Of a stretch of DNA of 64,000 bases, positions 1 through 8,393 are shown one piece after another. Both the position numbers and the translations under genes were made by a program. Position 1 is the stretch's first letter. Each line of letters begins with the position of its first letter. The notes under the pieces are model-generated. The model made no database searches and was not told the origin of the DNA. It saw only the letters and a list, made by a program, of their open reading frames with translations. The DNA is from Pseudomonas sp. B21-023 (GTDB lineage: Bacteria > Pseudomonadota > Gammaproteobacteria > Pseudomonadales > Pseudomonadaceae), in assembly GCF_024749165.1 (NCBI RefSeq), contig NZ_CP087190.1:3569501-3633500 (forward strand), read 5' to 3'.

Positions 1-11
1 GGGATGTGACG

Positions 12-3000
12 ATGAACCCATCAGAGCAGGATCCACACCACCACGCCCAGCCAGCGCAAAGCCTGGCGCAACGGCGCCGACGCGGCCAGGGCGGGCTGCA
101 GGCCAGCGCAGCGCCGCCGTGCCTGTCGGCCGCCCAGCAACGGCTCTGGCTGCACCAGCGCCTGGAGCAGGTCGGCGGCCTGTACAACATGCCCTGCGCC
201 TTGCGCGTGCGCGGCGCCATCGACGTCGAGGCGCTGCGCCAGGCGATCGAGCTGCACGTGCAGCGTCACGCCGTGCTGCGCACGCTGATCGAGGACCGCG
301 ACGGCCAGCCGCAGGCACGCTGCGAACCGCTGCCGCGCCTGGAACTGCCGATCCTCGAGATGGCCGATGAGCAGCAGGCCCTGGACTGGCTGCGCGGCGA
401 GGCCGATGCGCCGATCGAGCTGGACCGGGCGCCGCTGCTGCGCACCCACCTGTTGCGCCTGGACAGCCGCCATCACCTGCTGTCGCTGACCGTGCACCAC
501 ATCGCCTGCGACGGCTGGTCGGTTGGGGTGATGCTGCGCGAGATCGGCCAGGCCTACGAGTCCCTGAGCCAGGGCCTGCCGGCATCGCTGCCAGCGCTGG
601 CGGTGCAGTACGCCGACTACGCCCACTGGCAGCGCGAGTGGCTGGACGGCAGCCGGGTCGAGCGCCAGCTGGCGTTCTGGCGCGAGCGGCTGGCCGACGC
701 CCCGGCGCTGCTGGCCCTGCCTCTGGACCATCCGCGCCCGGCGCAGCAGTGCTACACCGGCAAGACCCTGCGCCTGGCGCTGCCTGCCGAGCTGAGCACG
801 CAACTGCGCCAGTTCGCCCGGGCCCAGGGGGTGACGCCCTACATGCTGTTGCTGGCAGTGTTCAACATCCTGCTGTCACGCTACAGCGCCAGCGAGGACA
901 TCCTCGTCGGCTCGCCGGTGGCCAACCGCTTCCCACAGGAGACCGAGGCGCTGGTGGGGTTCTTCGTCAACACCCTGGTGATGCGCAACCAGCCACGCGC
1001 CGAACTGGCCTTCGACGCCTTCTTGCAGCAGGTCAAGCAGCAGGCGCTGGCCGCCTATGCCCACCAGGACGTGCCGTTCGACCGTGTGGTGGAGGCCGTG
1101 CAACCGCCACGCAGCAACAGCCACGCGCCGCTGTTCCAGGTCGAGTTCGTGCTGCAGCAGGCCCTGGCCCGGCGCTTTGCCCTCGGCAGCGCCAGCGTCG
1201 AGCCGTTGCCGCGCGCCAGTGGTTTCACCAAGTTCGACCTGACCCTGGCGCTGGAAGACAGCCCCGGCGCGATCACCGGCCAGATCGAGTACAACGCGGC
1301 GCTGTTCGACGATGCCTTCGCCCAGCGCATGATCGGTCACCTGCGTACCCTGCTGGTCTCGGCCATCGCCACCCCAAAGGCGCGCCTGGCCGATCTGGAG
1401 ATGCTCGACGACGACGAAAAGACCTGCCTGCGCCGCTGGGGCAGTGCCGGCCATGACCCCTTGCCCGACCGTCACCTGCTCACCTGGCTGGCCGACTGGG
1501 TGGCCGTCCAGCCCGAGGCCATCGCCATCGAGCACCACGACCTGAGCCTGAGTTACCTGGAGCTGGACCGTCTGGCCAACCGCATCGCCCACGCCGTTCG
1601 CCAGCAAGGCGTGGCCAGGGGCGAGCGAGTGGCGCTGTTCATGTCCCGCGGCTGCCACTACCTGGCGGCCATGCTCGCGCTGTTCAAGCTGGGGACGCCG
1701 TTCGTGCCCTTCGACCCGGACCAGGGCGCCGTACGCAACGGGCGCATGCTGCAACGCAGCGCACCAGCGCTGATCCTCTGCGACCCGGCCTGTGCGCCGG
1801 CGCTGGAACACCTGCAGGCGCCCTGCCCGACCCTGTGCCTGGAGCCGACCAGCCTCGAGCGCCACCCCGCCGAGTGGCCCCACGCACCGGCCAGCGAGCT
1901 GGGCGACACCGCCTACATGATCTTCACCTCCGGTTCCACCGGGGAGCCCAAGGCAGCCATGGTCAGCCACCTGGGCATGGTCAATCACCTGTTGGCCAAG
2001 GCCCACGACCTGCAGTTGCGCGGCGACGACTGCGTGGCACAGATCGCCGTGCAGACCTTCGACGTGGCAGTGTGGCAGTTTCTCGTCGCGCTCCTGCCCG
2101 GGGCGCGCACCCGCGTGCTCACCGGCCTGCAGGCGTGGGAGCCGCAGGCGCTGTGGGACCAGCTGGAGCACTGCCAGGTCAGCGTGGTCGAGACGGTGCC
2201 TTCGCACCTGGAGCTGCTGCTCGATGAACACCAGCGCCAACCCCGAGCACTGCCCCGGCTGCGCTGGATGATCAGCAACGGCGAGCCGCTGGCCACCGCC
2301 CTGGCGCGGCGCTGGTTCGAGCATTGCCCGGGCACCGCGCTGATGAACGCCTACGGCCCCAGCGAGTGCTCCGACGACGTCACCCACCTGTGCCTGTACG
2401 CCGCGCCTGCCGCCACCCAGCCGTACCAGCCGATCGGCCGCCCCATCGGCAACGCCCGCCTGTACGTGCTCGACGCCAACCTGCGGCGGGTACCGGCCGG
2501 GGTCACCGGCGAGATCCACATCGGTGGGCTGTGCGTCGGCCAGGGCTACTTCGGCGACCCAGGGCGCAGCGCCGAGCGCTTCATCGACGACCCGTTCTCC
2601 AGCCAGCCAGGCGGGCGCCTGTACAAGACCGGCGACCTTGGCCGCTGGGACGCCACCGGCCAGCTGCACATGCTCGGCCGTTGCGACTTCCAGCTAAAGA
2701 TCCGCGGCTGCCGCATCGAGACCGGCGAGGTGGAGGCGGTGCTGCGCCGCCATCCAGCGGTCGAGCAGAGCCTGGTCATGGGCGCCAGCGACAGCAACGC
2801 CCAGCAGCAACTGGTCGCCTACGTGATCGCCCCACAGCGCCCGGCGCCTTCGGCCCAGAGTCTGCGTGCCTTCTGTCGGCAGCACCTGCCCGACTACATG
2901 GTACCTGCCGCGATCTGCCTGCTGGATGCCTTCGCCCTGCTGCCCAACGGCAAGATCGACCGCGCCGCGCTGCCACCGCTGGCCAGCTTCGCCCCGTCCG

Positions 3001-3260
3001 GCGAGGTGCCCTACCGCGCCCCGCGCGATCAGCGCGAGGCGCGCCTGGCGGCAATCTGGGCCGAGATGCTTGGCCTCGAGCGGGTCGGTATCGATGACAG
3101 CTTCTTCCTGCTCGGCGGCCATTCGCTGCTGGCTGTCGAGCTGACCAGCCGCTGCCGCGAAGTACTCGGCCAGGGGCTGGAGGTGCGCCACCTGTTCAAC
3201 CACCCAAGCATCGCCGAACTGCATGACTACTGCGCCCAGGCGCTGGAGGAAACCGCATGA
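12..3260 (+). CDS. NRPS, one module (C-A-T)
   Basis: Non-ribosomal peptide synthetase of about 1082 aa. A condensation domain (about 38-470) carries an intact HHIACDG motif near residue 165. An adenylation domain (about 490-985) has A3 FTSGSTGEPK near 637, A5 NAYGPSE, A7 YKTGDLG and A10 NGKIDR near 977. A carrier domain has GGHSLL near 1034. There is no thioesterase or epimerase domain. Aligned by eye to GrsA, the specificity residues read D-V-W-E-I-N-A-D-D-K, closest to codes I remember for 2,4-diaminobutyrate; this prediction is weak. An N-terminal C domain implies it receives an acyl or peptidyl donor. ATG at 12 is preferred (GGGA upstream); a GTG at 6 is in frame. The TGA at 7-9 may end an upstream gene, so the operon probably starts before the window. 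Confidence 0.95.
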   Translation: MNPSEQDPHHHAQPAQSLAQRRRRGQGGLQASAAPPCLSAAQQRLWLHQRLEQVGGLYNMPCALRVRGAIDVEALRQAIELHVQRHAVLRTLIEDRDGQPQARCEPLPRLELPILEMADEQQALDWLRGEADAPIELDRAPLLRTHLLRLDSRHHLLSLTVHHIACDGWSVGVMLREIGQAYESLSQGLPASLPALAVQYADYAHWQREWLDGSRVERQLAFWRERLADAPALLALPLDHPRPAQQCYTGKTLRLALPAELSTQLRQFARAQGVTPYMLLLAVFNILLSRYSASEDILVGSPVANRFPQETEALVGFFVNTLVMRNQPRAELAFDAFLQQVKQQALAAYAHQDVPFDRVVEAVQPPRSNSHAPLFQVEFVLQQALARRFALGSASVEPLPRASGFTKFDLTLALEDSPGAITGQIEYNAALFDDAFAQRMIGHLRTLLVSAIATPKARLADLEMLDDDEKTCLRRWGSAGHDPLPDRHLLTWLADWVAVQPEAIAIEHHDLSLSYLELDRLANRIAHAVRQQGVARGERVALFMSRGCHYLAAMLALFKLGTPFVPFDPDQGAVRNGRMLQRSAPALILCDPACAPALEHLQAPCPTLCLEPTSLERHPAEWPHAPASELGDTAYMIFTSGSTGEPKAAMVSHLGMVNHLLAKAHDLQLRGDDCVAQIAVQTFDVAVWQFLVALLPGARTRVLTGLQAWEPQALWDQLEHCQVSVVETVPSHLELLLDEHQRQPRALPRLRWMISNGEPLATALARRWFEHCPGTALMNAYGPSECSDDVTHLCLYAAPAATQPYQPIGRPIGNARLYVLDANLRRVPAGVTGEIHIGGLCVGQGYFGDPGRSAERFIDDPFSSQPGGRLYKTGDLGRWDATGQLHMLGRCDFQLKIRGCRIETGEVEAVLRRHPAVEQSLVMGASDSNAQQQLVAYVIAPQRPAPSAQSLRAFCRQHLPDYMVPAAICLLDAFALLPNGKIDRAALPPLASFAPSGEVPYRAPRDQREARLAAIWAEMLGLERVGIDDSFFLLGGHSLLAVELTSRCREVLGQGLEVRHLFNHPSIAELHDYCAQALEETA

Positions 3261-6200
3261 CCCCGCAAGCCCTGGCCCCGAGCCAGATCCCCGAGTGGTT
3301 CGCCTACCAGCTGGCGCCGGAAAGCGCGGTCTACAACGTCAGCTTCAACCACTTTTTCCTCGACCGGGTCGACCGCGCAGCGTTTCTCGCCGCCTGGCAG
3401 CAGTTGCTCGACCGTCACGACGTGTTCCGCCTGCGCCTGGGCTACGCCGATGGCCGCCCCTGCCAGTTCCTGGGCGAGCCGCAGGTACTCGACCCGGCAC
3501 AGCTGTTCATCGAACGCACCACCCTGGCCCCGGAACAGGTGCTGGCCGAACAGCAGCAACTGGCCCGGGCATACGCCCTGGCCCCGTTCGACTTTGCCAG
3601 CGAGGTGCTCTACCGCCTGCACCTGGTGGCGTACCCGGGCGATGAGTTCCAGCTGATCTTCACCGTGCACCACATCATCTGGGACGAAACCAGCACACTG
3701 AACCTGATCCGTGAGTTCGCCACGCTCTACGGCGCCGCCTGCCAGGGCCGGCAGGCACAGCTGCCGCCACTGCGCGGCAGCTTCCTCGACTACGCCAGAC
3801 GCTGCAACGACGCGCTGCGCAGCGGCGAACTGGAGGTGCATCGGCAGTACTGGCTGCGCCAGTTCGCCGACCTGCCAGCACCGCTGGAACTGCCCACAGA
3901 CAGGCCGCGGCCGGTGGTCCAGACCTACAACGGCAACACTGCCAAGACCTGGCTGCCGCGCGGCCTGGCGCGCGATCTGGGGCGTTTCTGCGCCAGCCGC
4001 AACAGCACCCCGTTCATGTTCCTGCTCAGCGTGCTGAACCTGTACCTGCACCGGGTCTGCGGCCAGGACGACCTGGTGCTCGGCTGCCCGATCGCCGGAC
4101 GCTCGCCCCAGGACCAGGACAGCCTGGGCTGCTATGCCGTGCCCATGCCGATCCGCACCCGGATCGCCCCCGACATGACCTTCGCCACCTTGCTGGAGCA
4201 GGTCGGCGGCACGGTGATGGAAGCGTTCGAGCACTACCGCTACCCCTGCGTCAACGTGATCGAGGCCCTCGACCACCACAAGGACCTGTCACGACCCAAG
4301 CTGTTCTCGGTGATGGCCGGGGTGCAGAACGACAAGTCGGATTTCGTCAGTGTCGACCTCGGCCAGGGCCAGCTCTATCCGAAGGAGGTGTTCGCCGCCG
4401 AGAACCACGGCGCCCGCTTCGACCTGGCCATCGGCCTTGATCCGGTGGGCAGCGACGTGAAGTTCTTCTGCACCTACAACAGCGACCTGTTCGACGCCGA
4501 CACCATCGAGCGTTTGCTCGACAGCTTGCAGACCTTGTTCCAGGCGACGATCGACGACCCGCACCAACCCTTGGCGAGCTACCCGTTGCTGTCCGCCGAG
4601 GCCGCGCGGCAGGTGCTGCGGGGCTTCAACCCGCCGACGCGGGCCGGCACCCCTGTGCCCGGCACCGTGCTCGAGCTGATCGAGGCCCGCTGCCGCCAGG
4701 CACCCACCGCCGCGGCCCTGGCCAGCGTCCACGGCAGCCTTGACCAGGCGGCCGTGGCCGGCGAGGTCGACCGCCTGGCGCGCGCGCTGGTCGCCAGCGG
4801 CGTTGGCGCCGGCCAGGCGGTAGGCGTGCTGCTCGATGGAGGTGCCGAAGCGGTCATTGCCCTACTGGCGGTGCTCAGGCTCGGAGCGCTGTACGTGCCG
4901 CTGCACCCGGACTGGCCACTGACCCGCCTGCGCGCGGTGGCCGACCAGGCCGGGCTGGCCATCCTGGTCAGCCGCGAGGCCCAGGACGAACAGGCCCACG
5001 CCCTGGGCGTACCGACCCTGTTCATCGAGCGCCTTGCGCAACAGCCTGCGGGCCAGCCCCGCCTGGCCAGCCAAGCCAGCGCCGGGCAACTGGCGTACTT
5101 GCTGTTCACCTCCGGCACCACCGGCCAGCCCAAGGGCATCCCCGTGCACCATGCCGGGTTGCTGGCGCTGATCGAGGCGACCCAGGCCAGGCATGCGCTG
5201 CAACCTGGCGAACGCATGCTGTTCTGGACCGCGACAACCTTCGACGCATCGCTGCTGGACATGCTCTGGCCGCTGTGCGCGGGCGCCGAGGTGGTGCCCT
5301 GGCCGCCGGGGCTGGCGCGCACCGCCGAGCACCTGCTGCAGGTATTGGAGGCGCAACGTATCGCCGTGCTGCAGACCGTGCCGGCCATGCTCGAGGCGCT
5401 GGTCGAGGCCGCGCGGCGCGGGGGGCGCCGCCTGCCGGCCCTGCGCCTGATCATCTGTGGCGCGGCGGCCCTGCACCGGTCGCTGGCCGAGCGCGCCCTG
5501 GCCACGTTCGACTGCCGCCTGGCCAACCACTACGGCCCCACAGAGGCCACGGTCGATGCCTTGTGGCACGATTGCGCGCAGCCCTGCGTCGGCGAACGGG
5601 TGCCCATCGGCCGGCCACTGCCGCATGTGCAGGCGTTCATTCTCGACCGCCACGACCAGCCCCTGCCGATCGGCGTTCCCGGCCAGTTGTGCCTGGCCTC
5701 CGCAAGCCTCAGCCCAGGCTACTGGCAGGCGCCGGAGCAGACCCGCCAGGCCTTCTTCAGCAAGGCCTTGCTGCCGGGCGAGGCGCCACTGCGGCTGTAC
5801 CGCACCGGCGACCTGGCGCGCTTCGACGCCGAGGGCCAGGTGCACTACATCGGCCGCCTCGACCACCAGGTCAAGGTGCGCGGCAACCGCGTCGAGCTGG
5901 GCGATATCGAGTCGGCGCTGGCCAGCCACCCGGATGTAGCCCGCGCCGCCGTCACCTGGCAGGAAGACGACGGCGGCCGGCTGCGCGCCTTCGTCGAGCT
6001 GCGCGAGCGCCAGGTGGCGCGCATCGAAGCCCGCGGCCAGGTACTGCGCCAGTTCAGCGTGGCCCAGCGTCCGGAACTGCGGGTACACATGAACCTCATC
6101 CACCAGGGCACCTGGCCGCGCTACTTCGCTGGCAGCCAGGTGCTGACGCGGCATTGGCAATCGTTGTACAGCCTGTTCCCTCACTACCAGTTCTGCTTGG

Positions 6201-7207
6201 TCGACGCCGCCGACCAGGTTGCCTGCGTGGCCAACGGCGTGCCGCTGTACTGGGACGGCCAACCACAGACCGTGCCCGCCGGTTGGGACGCAGCCCTGCA
6301 GTTGGCGCTGCAACAGCACCAAGCGGGCATCACGCCGAACACCGTGGTCGGGCTGGCCGGCATCGTCGCCGAACATTGCCAGGGCCAGGGCCTGGCCAGC
6401 ACCCTGGCCAAAGGTTTCCGGGCCCTGGCCAGACGCCATGGGCTGGAGCACTTCCTTGGCCCGGTACGCCCGGTGGGGATGCCCGTGGGCATGCCCGTGC
6501 AGCAATGGGCGGACAGCCGCGACGAGCAGGGCGAACCCCTGGACTTCTGGCTGCGCGTGCACCTGCGCCTGGGTGCCCGGGAACTGGGGGTGGCGCTGGA
6601 GTCGCAGCGTATCGAGGGCAGCCTGGCGCAGTGGCGGGAATGGACCGGCGCGCGCTTCGAGCACGCCGGCCCGTACCAGGTCGACGAGGCGTTGCAGCCG
6701 GTGCAGGTTGACCTGGCCAATGACCGCGCCTACTACCACGACCCCTCGATCTGGGTCGGCCACAGCGGCCTGCGCGAACCGACCCCGCCCGCCCCGCCAT
6801 GCGACCCGGCGGCGCTGCGCCAGTACCTGGCCGAGTGCCTGCCCGCCTACATGCTGCCCGATGAACTGCTGATCATCGGCCAGATGCCCCTGACCGAGAA
6901 CGGCAAGCCCGACCTGCGCCGCCTGCACAGCCAGGCAGTGCCTCACGACGCCCCGGCGAGCCAGGCGAGCACCCCGTTGCAGCAGCGGTTGCAGGCGCTG
7001 TGGCAGCGCCTGCTGGGCAGCGACGGCTTCGGTATCGACCATGACTTCTTCGCGCTCGGCGGCCAGTCGTTGAAAGTCATCGAGATGCTCGCCGCGGTCG
7101 AGCAGGCTCATGGCCACAAAGTGCGCCTGCAGGCGTTCTACCGCCAACCCACCATCCGCCATCTGGAACAGTTGCTGAAGGACCAGGAGCCGACATGTTC
7201 GAAATGA
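3257..7207 (+). CDS. NRPS, C-A-T with GNAT-like domain inserted in the A domain
   Basis: Second NRPS (1316 aa), starting in an ATGA overlap with the first. The condensation domain has HHIIWDE near residue 137, so the usual final Gly of HHxxxDG is Glu. The adenylation domain has A3 FTSGTTGQPK near 616, A5 NHYGPTE and A8 near 865-885, then about 260 extra residues before A10 (ENGKPDL near 1213). The insert contains a GNAT-like acyl-CoA-binding signature (QGQGLAS near 1040) and ends about 1175. A carrier domain (GGQSLK near 1268) closes the protein, with no thioesterase. By-eye code D-A-L-Q-I-C-H-V-D-K matches nothing I know. The inserted domain presumably acylates, or otherwise modifies, the carrier-bound residue; that is inference. 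Confidence 0.93.
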   Translation: MTPQALAPSQIPEWFAYQLAPESAVYNVSFNHFFLDRVDRAAFLAAWQQLLDRHDVFRLRLGYADGRPCQFLGEPQVLDPAQLFIERTTLAPEQVLAEQQQLARAYALAPFDFASEVLYRLHLVAYPGDEFQLIFTVHHIIWDETSTLNLIREFATLYGAACQGRQAQLPPLRGSFLDYARRCNDALRSGELEVHRQYWLRQFADLPAPLELPTDRPRPVVQTYNGNTAKTWLPRGLARDLGRFCASRNSTPFMFLLSVLNLYLHRVCGQDDLVLGCPIAGRSPQDQDSLGCYAVPMPIRTRIAPDMTFATLLEQVGGTVMEAFEHYRYPCVNVIEALDHHKDLSRPKLFSVMAGVQNDKSDFVSVDLGQGQLYPKEVFAAENHGARFDLAIGLDPVGSDVKFFCTYNSDLFDADTIERLLDSLQTLFQATIDDPHQPLASYPLLSAEAARQVLRGFNPPTRAGTPVPGTVLELIEARCRQAPTAAALASVHGSLDQAAVAGEVDRLARALVASGVGAGQAVGVLLDGGAEAVIALLAVLRLGALYVPLHPDWPLTRLRAVADQAGLAILVSREAQDEQAHALGVPTLFIERLAQQPAGQPRLASQASAGQLAYLLFTSGTTGQPKGIPVHHAGLLALIEATQARHALQPGERMLFWTATTFDASLLDMLWPLCAGAEVVPWPPGLARTAEHLLQVLEAQRIAVLQTVPAMLEALVEAARRGGRRLPALRLIICGAAALHRSLAERALATFDCRLANHYGPTEATVDALWHDCAQPCVGERVPIGRPLPHVQAFILDRHDQPLPIGVPGQLCLASASLSPGYWQAPEQTRQAFFSKALLPGEAPLRLYRTGDLARFDAEGQVHYIGRLDHQVKVRGNRVELGDIESALASHPDVARAAVTWQEDDGGRLRAFVELRERQVARIEARGQVLRQFSVAQRPELRVHMNLIHQGTWPRYFAGSQVLTRHWQSLYSLFPHYQFCLVDAADQVACVANGVPLYWDGQPQTVPAGWDAALQLALQQHQAGITPNTVVGLAGIVAEHCQGQGLASTLAKGFRALARRHGLEHFLGPVRPVGMPVGMPVQQWADSRDEQGEPLDFWLRVHLRLGARELGVALESQRIEGSLAQWREWTGARFEHAGPYQVDEALQPVQVDLANDRAYYHDPSIWVGHSGLREPTPPAPPCDPAALRQYLAECLPAYMLPDELLIIGQMPLTENGKPDLRRLHSQAVPHDAPASQASTPLQQRLQALWQRLLGSDGFGIDHDFFALGGQSLKVIEMLAAVEQAHGHKVRLQAFYRQPTIRHLEQLLKDQEPTCSK

Positions 7208-7812
7208 CCCGACACCACCTGCGCCAGGTGCGCTACCGCTGGCTGAGCTGGCGTGCCGACCCGTTGTACCTGCTGTTCGAACGCATGTACCGCTGCGACC
7301 CTGGCGCCCTGCCCACGGTCACCCCGCACCCGAGCCAGCGCGGTTTCCTGCTGACCCAGTTCAGCTGCGCCGATTTCGCCCAGTACCGCGGCCGCGAGAT
7401 CGCCTTCTTCAACCCGCGCCAGGTTGCCGTGTACTGGCTGCCCGGCGCGGCGCACAGCGGTGGCGGCCATGTCGCCGACGGCGACTACGAGGTGACGGTC
7501 GCCGGGCATGCGGTTCGCTGCCCGGTGCGCCTGCAGGTGCGCAAGGAGGCCCAGCGCACCTCGATTCGCGCGGTGGCCACCGACGCCCGACGCGCCGACC
7601 GGGTCCAGGGCGGCTTCATTGCCTTCGCCATCATCGCCCGCGAGCTGCGCTGCCTGGCCTTGCAGTGGCTGGAGCAGTTGCCCCGGCGCCTGGCCCAGGG
7701 CGGCGGCGGCCAAGGCTGGCGACAAGTGCTGGAGCAAGCCACGCAACTGGTGGGTGAAAGCGAAGTGCGGCGCCAGGCCGAGCGCCTGCTGCGCGACGGT
7801 GCGGCGCGATGA
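7195..7812 (+). CDS. Uncharacterised cluster protein (205 aa)
   Basis: Not recognised. It overlaps the end of the second NRPS and is preceded by AGGAG about 6 nt before the ATG, so it is co-translated with it. The predicted protein is soluble and Arg-rich, with an aromatic N-terminal third (RYRWLSWRADPLYLLFERMY), a central beta-rich part and a helical C-terminal third. No signal peptide or membrane segment is evident and I see no catalytic motif. Its tight coupling to the NRPS genes on one side and the next gene on the other argues for a pathway role, as an enzyme or assembly-line partner. Start alternatives are ATG 7195 and ATG 7204. Confidence 0.75.
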   Translation: MFEMTRHHLRQVRYRWLSWRADPLYLLFERMYRCDPGALPTVTPHPSQRGFLLTQFSCADFAQYRGREIAFFNPRQVAVYWLPGAAHSGGGHVADGDYEVTVAGHAVRCPVRLQVRKEAQRTSIRAVATDARRADRVQGGFIAFAIIARELRCLALQWLEQLPRRLAQGGGGQGWRQVLEQATQLVGESEVRRQAERLLRDGAAR

Positions 7813-8393
7813 CGCCCGCCGAGTTCAAGGCCCTGGCACGGCTTGAGCGAGCCAATGTGGTCAGCCTGCACCAGCGCCCGCTGCGCAGCGACCCGGCGGT
7901 GGTCGGCGCGCTGCTGGCCGGCTTCGACGCCGCAGACTCCCCCTTGTGGCCGCACGCCACTTGGCCGCGAGACCGCTGCGAGGGGCCCATGGGCGAAGGC
8001 TGCATCGGCGGCCACGGCGCGACCCGCTATCGCCTGGAACGCTACGTGCCGGGCCAGGAGGCGCTGTTCCGCTTCATCACCCCGCAAGGCTACCGGGGCG
8101 TGCATGGCTTTCGCATCCAGGCCCTGGAGGACGGACGCACCTGCCTGAGCCATTTCACCTGCCTGCGCCTTAGCCCGTACCACTGGCTGATGTGGCACCT
8201 GCTGGTGCGCTGGGTGCACGACGCGCTGATCGGCGACCTGCTCGATGGCGCTGAAGGCCACTTGTGCGACGGCGTGCGCCGGCACCGCCGTTGGAAGTGG
8301 CGGGTACACCTGATTCGTCATGCGCTGGGAGGCGCGCGTCTGCTGGCTGAAGCGGCCGGCCTGAAAAGGAGGAACCACCATGCAAGCCATTGA
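7809..8393 (+). CDS. Uncharacterised protein, possibly SRPBCC-like (194 aa)
   Basis: Starts in an ATGA overlap with the preceding gene and runs 14 nt into the next. The layout (W-P rich N-terminal part, then GCIGGHGATRYRLERY, GVHGFRIQALEDGRTCLSH and a long C-terminal helix) resembles small SRPBCC/START-type ligand-binding or cyclase-like proteins, but I cannot point to a diagnostic motif. Several His and Cys residues are present (HASH at the very C-terminus). Likely a tailoring or chaperone-like partner of the oxygenase encoded immediately downstream. The function is unassigned. Confidence 0.7.
   Translation: MTPAEFKALARLERANVVSLHQRPLRSDPAVVGALLAGFDAADSPLWPHATWPRDRCEGPMGEGCIGGHGATRYRLERYVPGQEALFRFITPQGYRGVHGFRIQALEDGRTCLSHFTCLRLSPYHWLMWHLLVRWVHDALIGDLLDGAEGHLCDGVRRHRRWKWRVHLIRHALGGARLLAEAAGLKRRNHHASH

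Noticed and set aside
876..2669. Long open frame (597 aa) antisense to the first NRPS
   Set aside because: It mirrors high-GC codon bias of the NRPS gene; the product is Gln/Arg/Gly/Val-rich without domains.
4862..7162. 766-aa antisense frame across the second NRPS
   Set aside because: Shadow of strong GC third-position bias; no ribosome site and no recognisable domain.
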